Assembly (NCBI GenBank): GCA_028023455.1
Contig: JAQFVV010006503.1
Span: forward strand, 297,001 to 361,000
Reading direction: 5' to 3'
Length of the DNA: 64,000 nt
From: Epiperipatus broadwayi
Lineage: Eukaryota > Onychophora > Udeonychophora > Euonychophora > Peripatidae
Position 1 is the stretch's first letter, and every line of letters starts with the position of its first letter. The translations under genes were made by a program, and so were the position numbers. The notes beneath the pieces are model-generated. The model saw only the letters and a program-made list of their open reading frames with translations, did not search any database and was not told the DNA's origin. This document shows, piece after piece, positions 12,957-24,085 of the stretch.

Positions 12957-13012
12957 ATAGAGTGGAGAGTGGTGGGTTGTGTGAAAGTCTGTGCTCATAT
13001 ACCCTATATATT
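12957..13012 (+). mobile_element. 5'-truncated family D fragment inside a Penelope copy
   Basis: The sequence GAGTGGAGAGTGGTGGG...GTCTGTGCTCATATACC is absent from the inverted Penelope copy, where the flanks run on almost directly. It is identical in kind to the 3' end of family D at 53140-53190, 53620-53661 and 21623-21702. A copy containing only the 3' end of a repeat, inserted in another element, is what 5' truncation during retrotransposition produces. Confidence 0.7.
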
Positions 13013-13663
13013 AAATATAAAGATTGTAAGTGAATATCTACTCAAAATTCAAGAGAGGTGTATAAGAAGTTAGTAAGAGAGAAATTACCAGATAATGTAA
13101 TAATAGCTTGGGAAAATAGTAAATCTTAGGGTAGATGGTTATGTAATACAAATAGGATAAATGGTTATCAATAGTAAGGGAGGAATGGTTTATAAAACTG
13201 AATGTGGTAATTGTAATAAGGTATATATATAGGACAGACAACATGATAGAGTAATTAGTCGCAAATATTAAGTCAGGACCATAAATACATTATTTAGATA
13301 CTGGTCATAAAATGGAGAGTGAGAAAAATATTAGAGTTATAAAACATGTTAAAGATTATAAAAGAAGGGATGTATCATGAAACTTTATACATTCCAAAAA
13401 AATTTGGATAGATGTGTAAATATAGTTAAAGGTCCAGCAAATGGGTATTTTTAGATAATTGGATGATTGAAAATTATGGAAGAATTATTAATGAGTTTAT
13501 AAGGGTAGGGGGAAAATAGAGTATTTATTTATATAGGTATATTAAAATATATGTATAGATATTTATATAGTTTCATTTTGTATATATATATATTTCATGT
13601 ATTTTTATTTTATGAATGTCCACTAAGTGGAGTAAATGTAATTGATAAGTCATGTGATGTCTG

Positions 13664-13716
13664 AAACTTTATATCTTGAAAAAGTCTCAAAAAGAGATGA
13701 AAGCCAGGTTGATAAT
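13664..13716 (+). ncRNA. Hammerhead-like remnant at Penelope 3' end
   Basis: Order of parts: TATC, decayed core TTGAAAA, stem II GTCTC-AAAAA-GAGAT (five pairs with one G-T), GAAA, short stem III AGCC-A-GGTT, then GATA, which pairs with TATC to close stem I. The first core block has lost CTGATGA, and the base after stem III is G, so it should not cleave. The arrangement is that of type I hammerheads known from the terminal repeats of Penelope-like elements. Moderate-to-low confidence because two required elements are changed. Confidence 0.35.
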
Positions 13717-13765
13717 TAAATAATTGTAAATATAATTGGTTGTTCATTTCAATTTTATTAAGATT

Positions 13766-14577
13766 GATTATTATATATGAGTTAACTTATATTGTTGAGA
13801 AGTGTTTATGTAGTAGCTGCGATGTTATCTACATGTAGATGGTTGACACTAGGTTTCAAGTTTGAAGTTAATTAGCAGATAGATTTTGAGATGCTGGTTG
13901 TAGGATTCATACTTGGAAAAAATATTTAGTGACTTCATCCACTTGTGATGGTTACTGGTTTTTGAAATACATGGTACCAGCATCAACAATCTTGCTGAAT
14001 AATGGGCTGAGACAGTGAGAAAAAACACAATTTATTTCTAAAGCTTGTTATTTATACCTCTTCCTTTTTTTTGCAAGACATATATATTTAATATAAGTAA
14101 AACAATCCAGTAATTATTTTAAATCAATTCCATGTTGACAAAATTTTTTATATAAAAAACAACAACATTTACTTGCAATGTTAATTTCTAAAAAACTATG
14201 TTTAGTTAAAATTTTAAAACATTTGCAAAACACTAAACAAAATGAATTTACTTTACAATTGTGGTAAATATATCAATTTTTTTAAAATAATTTGATCTTT
14301 TGGTTACAATTAATTCAATTTTGTTTAAAATATTTTTTTTTCTATAGCATAACATTTAAACAAGTTTTTATAGCTGAAATAAAGTATATTTAATTTTTTA
14401 AAAACTAAATAAAAATAAACCAATTCTATTTTTTAATACACACATCTTTACCTATGCATGTGTGTCTACCTGTAATATATAGAAACCTAGCTTTAATGAT
14501 AAATTCTAAATTTAATTTATAAAATCTGACTCCAATTGGCAGCTACTCTCATTTTCTTAATTATAAATTGAGATATG

Positions 14578-14581
<4 letters not shown>
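13766..14581. other. AT-rich intergenic DNA, no feature seen
   Basis: No recognisable gene or repeat boundary. Confidence 0.4.
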
Positions 14582-14635
<54 letters not shown>

Positions 14636-14684
14636 GAGAAATATAGATAGACTTATCGATATTTACAATATATATATATATATA
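14582..14684. repeat. (CT)n(TA)n compound microsatellite
   Basis: A CT dinucleotide run (about 14584-14616) passes directly into TA repeats to 14634, with a second TA run at 14670-14684. It sits at the 5' edge of the following Penelope fragment. Confidence 0.9.
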
Positions 14685-14699
14685 AGATTAACTATTTAG

Positions 14700-15600
14700 A
14701 TTTAATGATCACAAGAAATAACAGTATATTAAATAATAAACCAATTATTAAGCCACTGCAAAAAAGAGGATATATAAATTGTAAATCAAAAGTACCAATG
14801 ATGCATAAGATGGCAAGTTTTAAATCTTTTTTGTTTCAGAATGAAAAATTATGTCGTTACCAAAGTGATAAACTGAAAAATATTGGGATATTTGCCAAGG
14901 AGTTGCTTGATGTTGGTTATAAAATGGAACAAATAAACAATACTTTATGTCAATTTTAAAAAAAAAATATTATAATTTAAAAGAAATGAAGATTAATAGT
15001 AAAAAAATGGATATCTATTCCATTTATTTCAAATCCACAAGTGAAATTTTTTAAGGATTTATATAAGAATGTGTTTAATGTTTCATTCTACTTCCAAACA
15101 ATATTAATAAATTAGTCAATAATTCTAAGGATGTCATACCTGTCAAGCAAAAAAGTAATGTCATATATCAAATTTTTTGTGATTGTATGCTATCATATAT
15201 AGGTGAATCTAGATGCAGTATTGAAAAAAGATTGAAGGAACATGTATTGTTATATAAGCGTGTAAAAAATAAAAATAATGGTGATTTAATCTTTGATCAC
15301 GAAAAAACATATAAATATAAATTTAAATTTAATTTTGAAAATGTGAAAATTCTTTATGAAGAGAGAAACCATAGTAAAAGAAAAATTAAAGAGGCAATTT
15401 TTATAAACAGGAATAAAATGCATTTAATAAATCAACAAGCTTCTAACATTAAAAATACGAGATTCTTGGAATTTGAATTGATGATGTTTGCTTCCGCTTT
15501 TGTTTTTTGAATTTAATGGCAGTTGAGGCAGATTAGAAAGTAACCGAAAGTACTTCTGCGGATATAAGGATTGTTTGTAATTGTTTGTAAACCGTTAAAA
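14700..15600 (+). mobile_element. Penelope-like element, third family, 3' portion with GIY-YIG
   Basis: Two open frames belong to one decayed element. Frame 14705-14959 (84 aa) corresponds to the C-terminal flank of Penelope reverse transcriptase (KKR-Y-NCK then MHKMASFKSFLFQNEKLCRY). Frame 15187-15510 (107 aa) plus upstream bases from 15160 reads NVIYQIFCDC..SYIGES, the GIY and YIG strands with a Cys pair between, then the helix with catalytic-type Arg (IEKRLKEH), a DHEKT segment and the C-terminal KRKIKEAIFI helix. Between them one or more frameshifts occur. Downstream (about 15525-15565) GCAGA...GAAAGTACT..TCTGC can form a hammerhead-like shape but lacks a proper first core. Reverse transcriptase catalytic motifs are missing, so it is 5'-truncated. 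Confidence 0.85.
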
Positions 15601-16190
15601 ATATTATTTTAATTATAATTACAATATTGTTTTTAATTAACGGATATTTTATTTATTTTACATATATATATATATCAAAATCATACACAGATGAACCATA
15701 AAGTACATAATATATATATAATGCTAATGTTGGTTGCTGATGCCCTCTATAAAAAATTGCAAGGTTTCTGATAATGTTTATATATACATAAGTATTTGGA
15801 AGCAGACATCCTATTTGTTCTATTCAACATATCATAAGAAGGATATTTCATGGTTTAATGTTACACATTCTAGATTCATGTCATGCATGCAGAGTTGCAA
15901 AATATTATTTTGAAAAACTTGAACACAGAAGCAAAAACATAGACAATTTGAGAAAAAATGAGTAACATGAAACAAATATATATATTATTTTCACAACAAT
16001 TAAAGCTAAAATATTCCCTTATTAATTTGTATTATAGAGACAAAATAAAAATGTATTTTTTATTATTGTATAAAATTAAATTTTGTTGATTATTCACATG
16101 CCATCAAGTTTTATAAAACCAAAGTTTTAATATATAATAATTAATCAATATATTAAGTTATGTAAAAACATTCTTATTTAACAATTTAAG
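15601..16190. other. AT-rich intergenic DNA, no feature seen
   Basis: AT-rich sequence with short TA runs at 15662-15675 and 15710-15720. No gene supported. Confidence 0.4.
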
Positions 16191-16546
16191 TAATATTTAG
16201 TGAGGCTGTAACCTCAAGAATATGCATGTAAAATGCGATAGTAGGGACCTCTACAGGTGTTTTCATTGACTCGTTGTAAATCGAAAGATTTCACGAGTAT
16301 TAATGTGTAATAAGAAATGTGGACTTAATCAGTGAAGTATTGAATAGCTTCACACTTGCAGATCTAACCACTTCAGCTTCACCTATTTAAATAGAAAGTA
16401 GGTTAAAGTAAAGAAGGGTTCCCATTGGGTTTCCCTCTTTTCTTCCATAGTGTAAGCTTGTGGTTAAACACCTGTAGAGGTCATTACTATCGCATTTTAC
16501 ACGCATATTCTCGAGGTTACAGCCTCAGTAAATATTACTTACATAA
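16190..16546. mobile_element. MITE-like foldback with about 75-bp terminal inverted repeats
   Basis: The left end AAGTAATATTTAGTGAGGCT is the near-complement of the right end AGCCTCAGTAAATATTACTT. Pairing continues through GTAACCTC.AGAATATGC and TAAAATGCGATAGTA to ACCTCTACAGGTGTTT. The centre (about 16270-16430) is unpaired and non-coding. TA dinucleotides abut GTGAGG/CCTCAG, which would suit a TA target duplication (Tc1/mariner type), but they lie in a longer palindrome, so superfamily is uncertain. Confidence 0.75.
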
Positions 16547-18344
16547 TCAATGTGTGTTTAATAAATTTATAATTAACAATTTAAATGAAATATGATATGT
16601 AAAGATTTCAAGATTCTAAATGTTATCAAAAAATAATATGTGTGCATGATTAAATAACTAAACAATATTAGAAATATTATACATTAAATAAGCTTTTCTT
16701 TGTTCATATAACTAAATAATTTAATATTTTAAATGCAACAGCAAGATTATGTGCATGAACAGATACTATAATATTCACAAGAAATAGTATTTATTAACCC
16801 CCTTGCATTCTGACATATTCTATTATTCCATCTGGTGAGAGTTTTTAGAAATGCTCAATCTTTTTGTTTTTATAAAATCTTTGTTTTATGCTAAAACTAA
16901 AAAAAAATGGACTCAATTTTTTAAAAATTTATTTTGTAAGCAAATGATATTCTAAAAAATTACATCTCACATTTTAAAATATTTAAAATCTGACCTGTAA
17001 TAATTATAATGTACCATAAATATCAACACAAAAATATAGGTACACAGAAATATAGGTAAATTTTAAAACTAAAAATGAAGAAATTCATTTTTTTTTTGTG
17101 AATGAATGAAGATAGATTTATGATTACTTTATCAAATTATGCTTTAATGGTTTAACAGCATGGACCACTGCAATGTGTCAGTGGCTGTAGCTCAATCTCT
17201 AACTGCTATTTTTAGCATTGTTTTGTCAAATTTATAGTCATTTTATTAAAAAAACATACTCTTTAGATTTTTTTTAAACATAATAAATCAATAATATTTA
17301 AATTTAAAACTATTACAATGTTGTAAGTACAGGCTTTCAAAAATGCTGATTGGTAGTTTCTTGTTCTCTTCTCAAAAGAATGCCTATCAATGATTTTGAC
17401 AGTTCTCTTTTTTGTTTTGAAAATGAAACTATATATTTTTCTATTCTTTATTTTACACATTTATTTTTTTTTTTACAAAATAGTTGTGAAATATTAACTA
17501 TTTTAGAAGAATAATTCAGATTATAGAAAAATATTTATTTTTACAAGATGCCAAATTGACAAAGAAATCAATGACAAGGTGACTGTCATTTATAATTGGA
17601 TAATAAAAATCTATTTTATATTAACTGCTATAGATTATTTTCATCAATTATAAATAGAAATTTATTTTTTAAAACCTTCCCTATACTTTAATAATTTGAC
17701 AAATTATTAATTTGCATTTTAGAAACTAAACTAAAACATATAATTTAAAGATAAATATATTTTTAGTGCTGTTTCTGTAATTGACCAATCAAAAATTGGA
17801 ACTTTGATGTCAATAAGCCTACTAGGATTTGAATAAAGAAAAGGTTAAAATCCTTATTTTTTTTACAAAAATTACAATATAAAGGATTTGAACAGATGAT
17901 GACATAATCAATATTGCCATTTTTTCATTATATTATGATCAAGTTCATTAATTTCTATTTTTAAAAATGAAACATAAATAAATAAATTGACAGTTATCTG
18001 CACATTTTTTCATAATAATCAACTAATTAGTGTTTAAAAATAATAAAAAATATTTTGTAAATAACCAAAAACCATTTTAAAGTATATTTCTAAATCTTTG
18101 GGTAAAAAGTAGCCTGGAAAAATGCAAATGGTGGCTGAGTAATTTCTTCTATCAAAAGAACAAAGGAGATATCTTTTGATATCATCTGTAAAATGCTGAC
18201 TTTTTCAAATGTTTTCTTCATATTATGAAATAATTAGGTGCATATGTTAAAAAGATGAAATCCATTCTCTTTAATTCCATTCACTCTATGCACTTAATAA
18301 ATCAATCTGAACATTACATAATTCATATTAATTTATAGTATAAA
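16547..18344. other. AT-rich intergenic DNA, no feature seen
   Basis: No coding exon, RNA gene or clear repeat boundary. Short frames such as 17263-17460 have no recognisable motif. Confidence 0.4.
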
Positions 18345-18347
18345 CAT

Positions 18348-19345
18348 ATATGCAGGATTCGAACTCAGACTTTCACATGACCCACTACTCTCAGTGCCAT
18401 CTCATATTGCTGACACACCTGATCACACATATGTTGAAAAGATAAATAATCACACATATTTCATGCTAAACCATCCATCATTAGTTGGTCTAGATTACTA
18501 TCCTCAAACATATATACAATCAGTGCTCAGCTTTATATTAAGATAGCCAATCTTCATACGTTAATGGACAGGCTTCAAACTATTCCAACTCACAACTCTT
18601 CAGCTTTCCATTTCATTGAAAATCTGACGATGGAATGTTCAAAGCCCTTGTTAGTGCCAAGGTTGTCATCCTACACATATTGACATATTAGTCATTCTGA
18701 CCCCCCATGTACAGGTGAATAATCCATTTATACATACATATGCGAGGGATGGGCAGCCCTTTTCCACACTATTTACATAAATTAATACATTGTACAGGCT
18801 TAAACCTGCATTTATATATGTAATATATGTGGGATTTGAACTCAGACTTTCACATGACCCACTACTCTCAGTGCCATCTCATATTGCTGACCCACCTGAT
18901 CACACACATGTTGAAGAGATAAATAATCACCAATATATGTATTTCATGCTAAACCAGCAATCATCAGTTGGTCTAGATTACTATCCTCATACAAATGTAC
19001 AATCAGTGCTCAGATTTATATTAAGATAGCCAATCTTTGTATTGTAGTGTGTAAAAGGTCTGCCCATCCCTCACATATATATGTATAAATGGATTATTCT
19101 CCTGTACATGAGGGGTCAGAATGACTAATATGTCAACATGGATAGGATGACAAACTTGGCACTAACAAGGGCTTTGAACGTTCCATCATCAGATTTTCAA
19201 TGAAATGGATGACTGAAGAGTTGTGAGTCTGTCCATTAAAGTATGAAGACTGGCTATCTTAATATAAATATGAACACCGATTGTATATATGTGTGAGGAT
19301 AGGAATCTAGACCAACTGATGATTGCTGGTTTAAAAAGAAATTTT
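18348..19345. mobile_element. Family D composite: two minus units then one inverted plus unit
   Basis: Two minus-sense units start near 18348 and 18828; the equivalent hammerhead positions (TCATTAG at 18478 and TCATCAG at 18961) are 483 bases apart, so the units are head to tail. From about 19040 a plus-sense piece runs to 19340 and stops inside hammerhead stem II. On the minus strand the outer end contains GAGTTCGAATCC, a good tRNA-type B box, with TGGCACTGAGAGTAGTGG upstream as a possible A box, so RNA polymerase III transcription is conceivable. The open frame at 18790-19029 is an antisense by-product. No coding capacity. Confidence 0.75.
18923..18981 (-). ncRNA. Type I hammerhead ribozyme (family D), complete core
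   Basis: On the minus strand: GTAATC then TAG bulge then ACCAA (stem I, 5' side), CTGATGA core, stem II TGC/GCA with a loop TGGTTTA and a T-T mismatch at its base, GAAA, stem III ATA-CA-TAT, A as the cleavage residue, then TTGGT and GATTAT, which pair with ACCAA and GTAATC. Both invariant core blocks are intact and stem I has eleven pairs. The predicted cut is between 18934 and 18933. The T-T mismatch next to the core is the main doubt about activity. Confidence 0.68.
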
Positions 19346-20631
19346 ATTGAGAAAATATAGATTATACAATAAAAGAAAATAATAATAAAATGTGAGCTTA
19401 CTATTATTCACATAAATGATGCAAAATTATTTCAACATCACCAGGTCACAATATATAAAAAATAGATACTACTAATTTCAAAAGCACATAAATAACTTAC
19501 TACAATCTTGAATTCTTCTTTTGTCAGACTGAATGAAAGGGGTAAAATTATTTGCAAATTTATTAAAATGTCTCATTATGAGCTGCCTGCAAAAATAATT
19601 ATTAGTAACATACTTGGAAGAAGAATGTTCTGCGGTTTGATTAAAAAGTAGGCATATAAATAATTAGAACAATTTCTAAGATTTATTCACATATACATTA
19701 CAATTATCCCAACTAGAAACAGTAATTCCCATTTTATTCAATGCACACAGACAAAGCAGAATATATGTAATTTATTTATTATTCGTATTCCAAGAATAGA
19801 TATGTAATTTTCAATGCAGAATTTTATCAAATCTTTATACAAACAAATCAAAATTAATTTTTTTTATGAATCAGTAGTTGTCAAAATAAAAGAATATGTT
19901 ATTTTTTTAATAACTTATGTTATAAAAAAATCAAATGAATAGTTTCTTGGGAGATTATATGCCTTTGAGCATTGCAAGTAGAGAATGAGATCTGATCGAG
20001 AAATGACTAGCTTTGTTATGTACATCTCTCGGCAATTGCACTCAACTGTGTAGGGATATCAGTTATAGTAATAAGAATTTGAAAAAATTGTTCTTAAATA
20101 TTCAAAGCAAAGAATTCAAATAAAAATGCTACTTGTAAAATGTTATATAACTAAGACAAAATAAAAAATATTTGAATATCCCTATAGTCAAGAGTTCATC
20201 AAAAATTCTAATGGTAGAACTGTCAGAAATGGACTTGGCCCCTAGGATCCCACATTCCAAAGTCTGACGCTCTAATTCTGTAATAAACAATACAGAATTA
20301 AGGCAACATAAATATTTGCTAAATCAGCAACATTATTAGAATTCAATGTAAAAAATGTACATTATGCTAAAGCATTTCTAAATTTCATTCTACTACTAAC
20401 TTATTCTATTAGGGATATTTCTTAGTTTCACAGAAAATATACAAATCAATAAAAAAAAAGTAAAAGCAAATATAAACAGACTGAAAGTTTAAATGGTAGA
20501 GTTGGTTCTGGAATGTCTTAATGCTAAAACTTTGGACCAAATGACTTTAAAAAAGTTGTGACATTCATGTGATGAATAAACATTATTTATAAATAACATT
20601 TGTCTAAATTGCATGTTGTTATTAAATTAGT
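19346..20631. other. AT-rich intergenic DNA, no feature seen
   Basis: No gene or repeat end supported. Confidence 0.4.
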
Positions 20632-20633
20632 AA

Positions 20634-20851
20634 TAATTGAAAGGTTGCTAGTCTTTCACATGTGCTTACTGTTGTTTCTCAGACAGCCAATCAGATGTTA
20701 AACAATGGTCTTAAGATCAATCAGGCCTTGACACATGACAGAGATTTTGATAAGAAAAGGATGATACCAACCTTAAGACCAAATCTGATTGGCTGTCTGA
20801 GAAACAACAGTAGGTGCATATGAAAGACTAGAAACCTTTCAATTATTATTA
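20634..20851. mobile_element. MITE-like foldback, about 60-bp arms
   Basis: The left arm AATTGAAAGGTTGCTAGTCT pairs with AGACTAGAAACCTTTCAATT on the right; pairing continues through TTTCA and TACTGTTGTTTCTCAGACAG to CCAATCAGAT. The centre of about 90 bases is non-coding. AAT/ATT-rich flanks hide any target duplication. It is a non-autonomous inverted-repeat element of unknown superfamily. Confidence 0.75.
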
Positions 20852-21613
20852 TTTATAACAGTAATGATGACAAGATACATTCAATGCTTTTTTATTTCTA
20901 AGTATAAAAGAAGAATATAATTTTCAGTCAAATTCTTTTAAAATGTACCACCATTGGCATAAGCAATCGTTTGCGAATGACTATGGTTATTCCAATTTTA
21001 GAAAAAGCAAAAAAGATAGAAAAATGTAAAAAAAGAAAACAAAAGCAAACAAATTGGAGTTACAATCATAGGGTGTTTGTTTAAAGAATGGGAAAAGCGA
21101 TTACACACAAATACAATCCAAAGTTAGTGTTTGTGCAGATTGATGACAGATGGTATGTGAGACTCACAATGACCAGGTTATGTACTAACCTACATGACTA
21201 AATGGTAAAAGAAATGAAAAAAGAATAAAATCAAGCTGTATTATCTTCTCTACAGCAAAAAAAAAAAAACCATTTTAGCATTATTTAAAAATATCGATAA
21301 ATTCTTTTAATTTTTGAGCCTATATATATATTGTAAAATATATTTCTGGTACAAATGCTATTATGTTTTGTAAAGTATGAACTGTTAAAAAAAATTTTGA
21401 TTGTATGTTTTATAATAGATAGGTAGATCAAGTGATATGTAGTAGATAGGTAGATCAAGTGATATGTTTAAAGCCAAAGCTAAACTACCACAAAGTCAAC
21501 ATGCAATTGGATAATCATTTATATATATATATTAAGACTTCAGATATTATTAAGGGTAAAAGGTAATGAGATTGTAATCTGACGGCGCCGGTAAACAAAT
21601 GTGCATTTTTTTT
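20852..21613. other. Intergenic DNA with a 28-bp tandem duplication
   Basis: The block TAGATAGGTAGATCAAGTGA is repeated twice at 21417-21468 (about 28-bp period). Otherwise nothing supported. Confidence 0.45.
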
Positions 21614-21622
21614 TATAACAAT

Positions 21623-21702
21623 ATGTGTTCAAGTGTATCAGTGTTATGAGATAGTGTGGAGGGTGGTGAGTCGTGTGAAAGTCTGTGCTCATATACCCTA
21701 TA
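21623..21702 (+). mobile_element. Family D, 5'-truncated copy with target duplication
   Basis: Contains only the 3' end of family D (GTGTTCAAGTGTATCAGTG ... GTCTGTGCTCATATACCC). TATAACAAT lies directly on both sides (21614-21622 and 21703-21711). A 3'-end-only copy between short direct repeats is the signature of retrotransposition with premature stop, not of a cut-and-paste transposon. Confidence 0.7.
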
Positions 21703-22390
21703 TATAACAATTAAAAATACCCATTAGTGAATTGTTTTAGCGATGGCTATAAACCCAGGTACGTGCATAAGTGTTTATTGGATAAACAGTAGGTGTTGTC
21801 ATATGTAGTCAAACCTTATTAAAAAGTAATATTTACAAGTTCAAAACAAATAAACTGTTTATTAAACCAGCAAAAGTGTTAGTAATTAATATATAATTTT
21901 TTTTATTGCATTTACGTATAAATGTGTAAGCAGGTGTATAAAAAGTAATCACAAAATTAGAAAAGTGTGTGTTAGAAAAACAAACAAAACAATTCATCAA
22001 AACATTAGATAATTCAATGTTTAGATTCAGTAAATGTTTTAAAAACAATATATCACAAAACTTACTAAGTTTTGAATATTTGAGAAACCTTATTAAGTTA
22101 ATATAATATTTATTGACAAAATTTTATAGCTCTAATAAAGTTTGCTAATAATATGTTGTATTTTCAAAAATGATTACATATTCGCACCAATTGAGAGAAA
22201 ACTAAAATATCGCCTGATGTTTTACGGTACTATGGAAACATTCCAAAAATCTATTATAAAGCAAGATGCATTGTGGGAAAATTTGACGTCATCTCAAAAA
22301 AAACTTATGAGTACTTGTGAATTTAGAATGGGAGGAAATCTTTAAAAATTTTCAGTACAGTTTTTCTTAAAAGTCGCCGTAATATATATA

Positions 22391-22662
22391 TAAATTAATT
22401 AGTAAATGGGATAACTGTTTTATATATGAAGTTAAATCCACAGTCAAAGTGTATTGATCTGTAGCAACCAATCAGAGTGGTTCTGCAGGCTAACGAAAAC
22501 AATAGTAACCTTCCCAAGCTATTATTAATCAAAAGGACAGGTTTGCTATTGTTTTTATTCAGCCTGCAGAACCACTCTGATTAGTTTCCTATACATTTTG
22601 GCTATGGGTTTAGCTTTGCATATAAAATGGTTCTCCCATTTTCTAATTAATTTACTTCTATA
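22391..22662. mobile_element. Foldback/MITE-like element, about 115-bp arms
   Basis: The left arm ATAAATTAATTAGTAAATGG pairs imperfectly with the right end CCATTTTCTAATTAATTTAC. Pairing runs through AATCAGAGTGGTTCTGCAGG and its complement CCTGCAGAACCACTCTGATT, to ACAATAG. The loop near 22515-22540 is short. Arms have diverged by many substitutions, so it is old. Confidence 0.75.
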
Positions 22663-22784
22663 TTAACTTTATATTTATATAATGAGTAAAATAATATTTA
22701 TATTATGAGTGCCATTTTGTTTAGACTTGTTATAATCCATACCTTAGATGTATATTTATATATGTTCTGTATGATAGCAATCAA

Positions 22785-23320
22785 CCCTTAAATTCCCAGC
22801 AATCTCAACTTGTAGTCAAGGCAATCTTCTTTAACAATAAAGGTGGTATATCTTTATCTATGGCCTGATATGTTTATATGGACAATAAAAGTGGCAACTT
22901 GACTGAGGAATGTAATCAGGCAAATACAACCTGTTCTGAAAGCAGACTAATAAACAGTCAATTATAACTTCCCGATTCTGAAAGTTAGACTAATAAATAG
23001 TTATTTATTCTTTCCACAGTCTATATAAAGTACAATAAAACAATTATTCAATATTTTAATAGGTTTATAAATGTAAAAGTTATAATTAATTAATTATTAA
23101 TCTACTTTCAGAATTAGGTTCTCTTTGCCTGATAAATGACATTTGTTTAAACTTCTTTGATTATTAATCTCACATTCATTAGTGAAGTTGCAATCTGTAG
23201 CGTCTAATAAACATATCAGATTATATATAAAGGTGATGCCACCATTATTGCTTAAGGAGGTTGCCTTGACTACAGGTTGAGATTGTTGATTATTATCACC
23301 TATATTTGTAAACCTATTAA
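22785..23320. mobile_element. Foldback element with AGTCAAGGCAA termini
   Basis: Near-terminal arms AATCTCAACTTGTAGTCAAG (about 22800) and CTTGACTACAGGTTGAGATT (about 23265) are complementary, followed inward by an AAAGGTGG/CCACC pair, a second arm pair around CTGATATGTTTAT / ATAAACATATCAG, and TCTGAAAGTAG-type repeats. A relative of one end lies at 44440-44510. Non-coding; superfamily unknown. Confidence 0.65.
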
Positions 23321-23696
23321 AGCCTTGAGTAATTGGTTTTATTGTCTCAGTAAAAATTATACTAATTCTGTATATGAATACAGGTCTTTACATATTTTTT
23401 ATTTTAAATGTCTTGAAGCTTTTCATTGTTAAATTTAATCATTGGAAAAACACATAATTGAAACTTTGATCAGAAAAAAAAACATTTAATAAAAAAATCC
23501 TTTGCAACCTATCAATTACTGAATATTGTTTTAATTCCAATAATAATCACCTTTGCTGTCATTTGATTTCATTCTAATTCAAACTCTCATAGTAACAATA
23601 AAAGAAGAGAGAGTGATAAGGTAGGATCTTGCCATGGGAAATCCATTTAGTTTTGTTACAGGTATTCTGTTTTTTTAAAAATCAATCATCATATTT

Positions 23697-24085
23697 GGAC
23701 ACGGAGACTTCAGACCACTCAAAGAAGTATGGAGAGATGCATGTTAGGAGTAACAAGAAGATATCAAAAACACAATATATGGGTAAGAGAACAAACAGGT
23801 GTTACTGACCTCATTGAAAAGATTAAAAGACTGAAGTGTAGTTGGGCTGGACATATTGCTAGAAGAGATGACAATAGATGGACAATTGAAATCTTAAACT
23901 GGATTCCAAGAGATTGTAAAAGACCCAGAAAGAGACCACACGTGAGATGGATGAATGAACTAATAAAGTGTGCAGGGGTGATGTGGAGAAGAGAAGCTAA
24001 AGATCAGACATGGATTGAACTTGGAGAGACCTTCATCCTGCAGTGGATTGATAATGGTTGGTGATGATGATGATGATGATTATAT
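23697..24085 (+). mobile_element. RTE-type LINE, 3' fragment with open frame
   Basis: Contains a 111-residue open frame (23729-24064) homologous to the extreme C-terminus of the other RTE copies: MERCMLGVTRR, WVREQTGVTDLIE, CSWAGHIARRD, RPRKRPHVRWM and EAKDQTWIELGETFILQWID. It lies downstream of the reverse transcriptase domain. The copy is 5'-truncated at about 23697 and ends in (GATGAT)n at 24062-24080. The intact frame makes it one of the youngest or least decayed RTE tails here, but it has no catalytic domain. Confidence 0.88.

Larger units (their letters stand above)
12550..13765 (+). mobile_element. Penelope-like element fragment, plus copy of a head-to-head pair
   Basis: It opens in the reverse transcriptase palm: FYVDDIIVIG at 12561-12590 carries the catalytic YVDD pair of aspartates. 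A segment resembling LKYLDIFVKI follows. After about 12883 it matches the inverted minus copy: VYKKLVREKLPDNVIIA at about 13058, then MVYKTECGNCNKVYI at 13187-13231, a GIY-YIG first motif with a CxxC pair as in Cys-containing Penelope endonucleases, frameshifted at the TA run before GQT. It ends in a hammerhead-like fold (about 13664-13715). A 55-60 bp family D 3' fragment is inserted at about 12957-13012. Confidence 0.82.

Noticed and set aside
15525-15570. Hammerhead at the 3' end of the 14700-15600 Penelope element
   Set aside because: GCAGA/TCTGC and GAAAGTACT can be arranged like stem I and stem III, but the first core reads TTAGAAA and no stem II of more than two pairs forms.
18790-19029. 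79-aa open frame as a gene
   Set aside because: It lies antisense to a family D unit whose other copies have no such frame.
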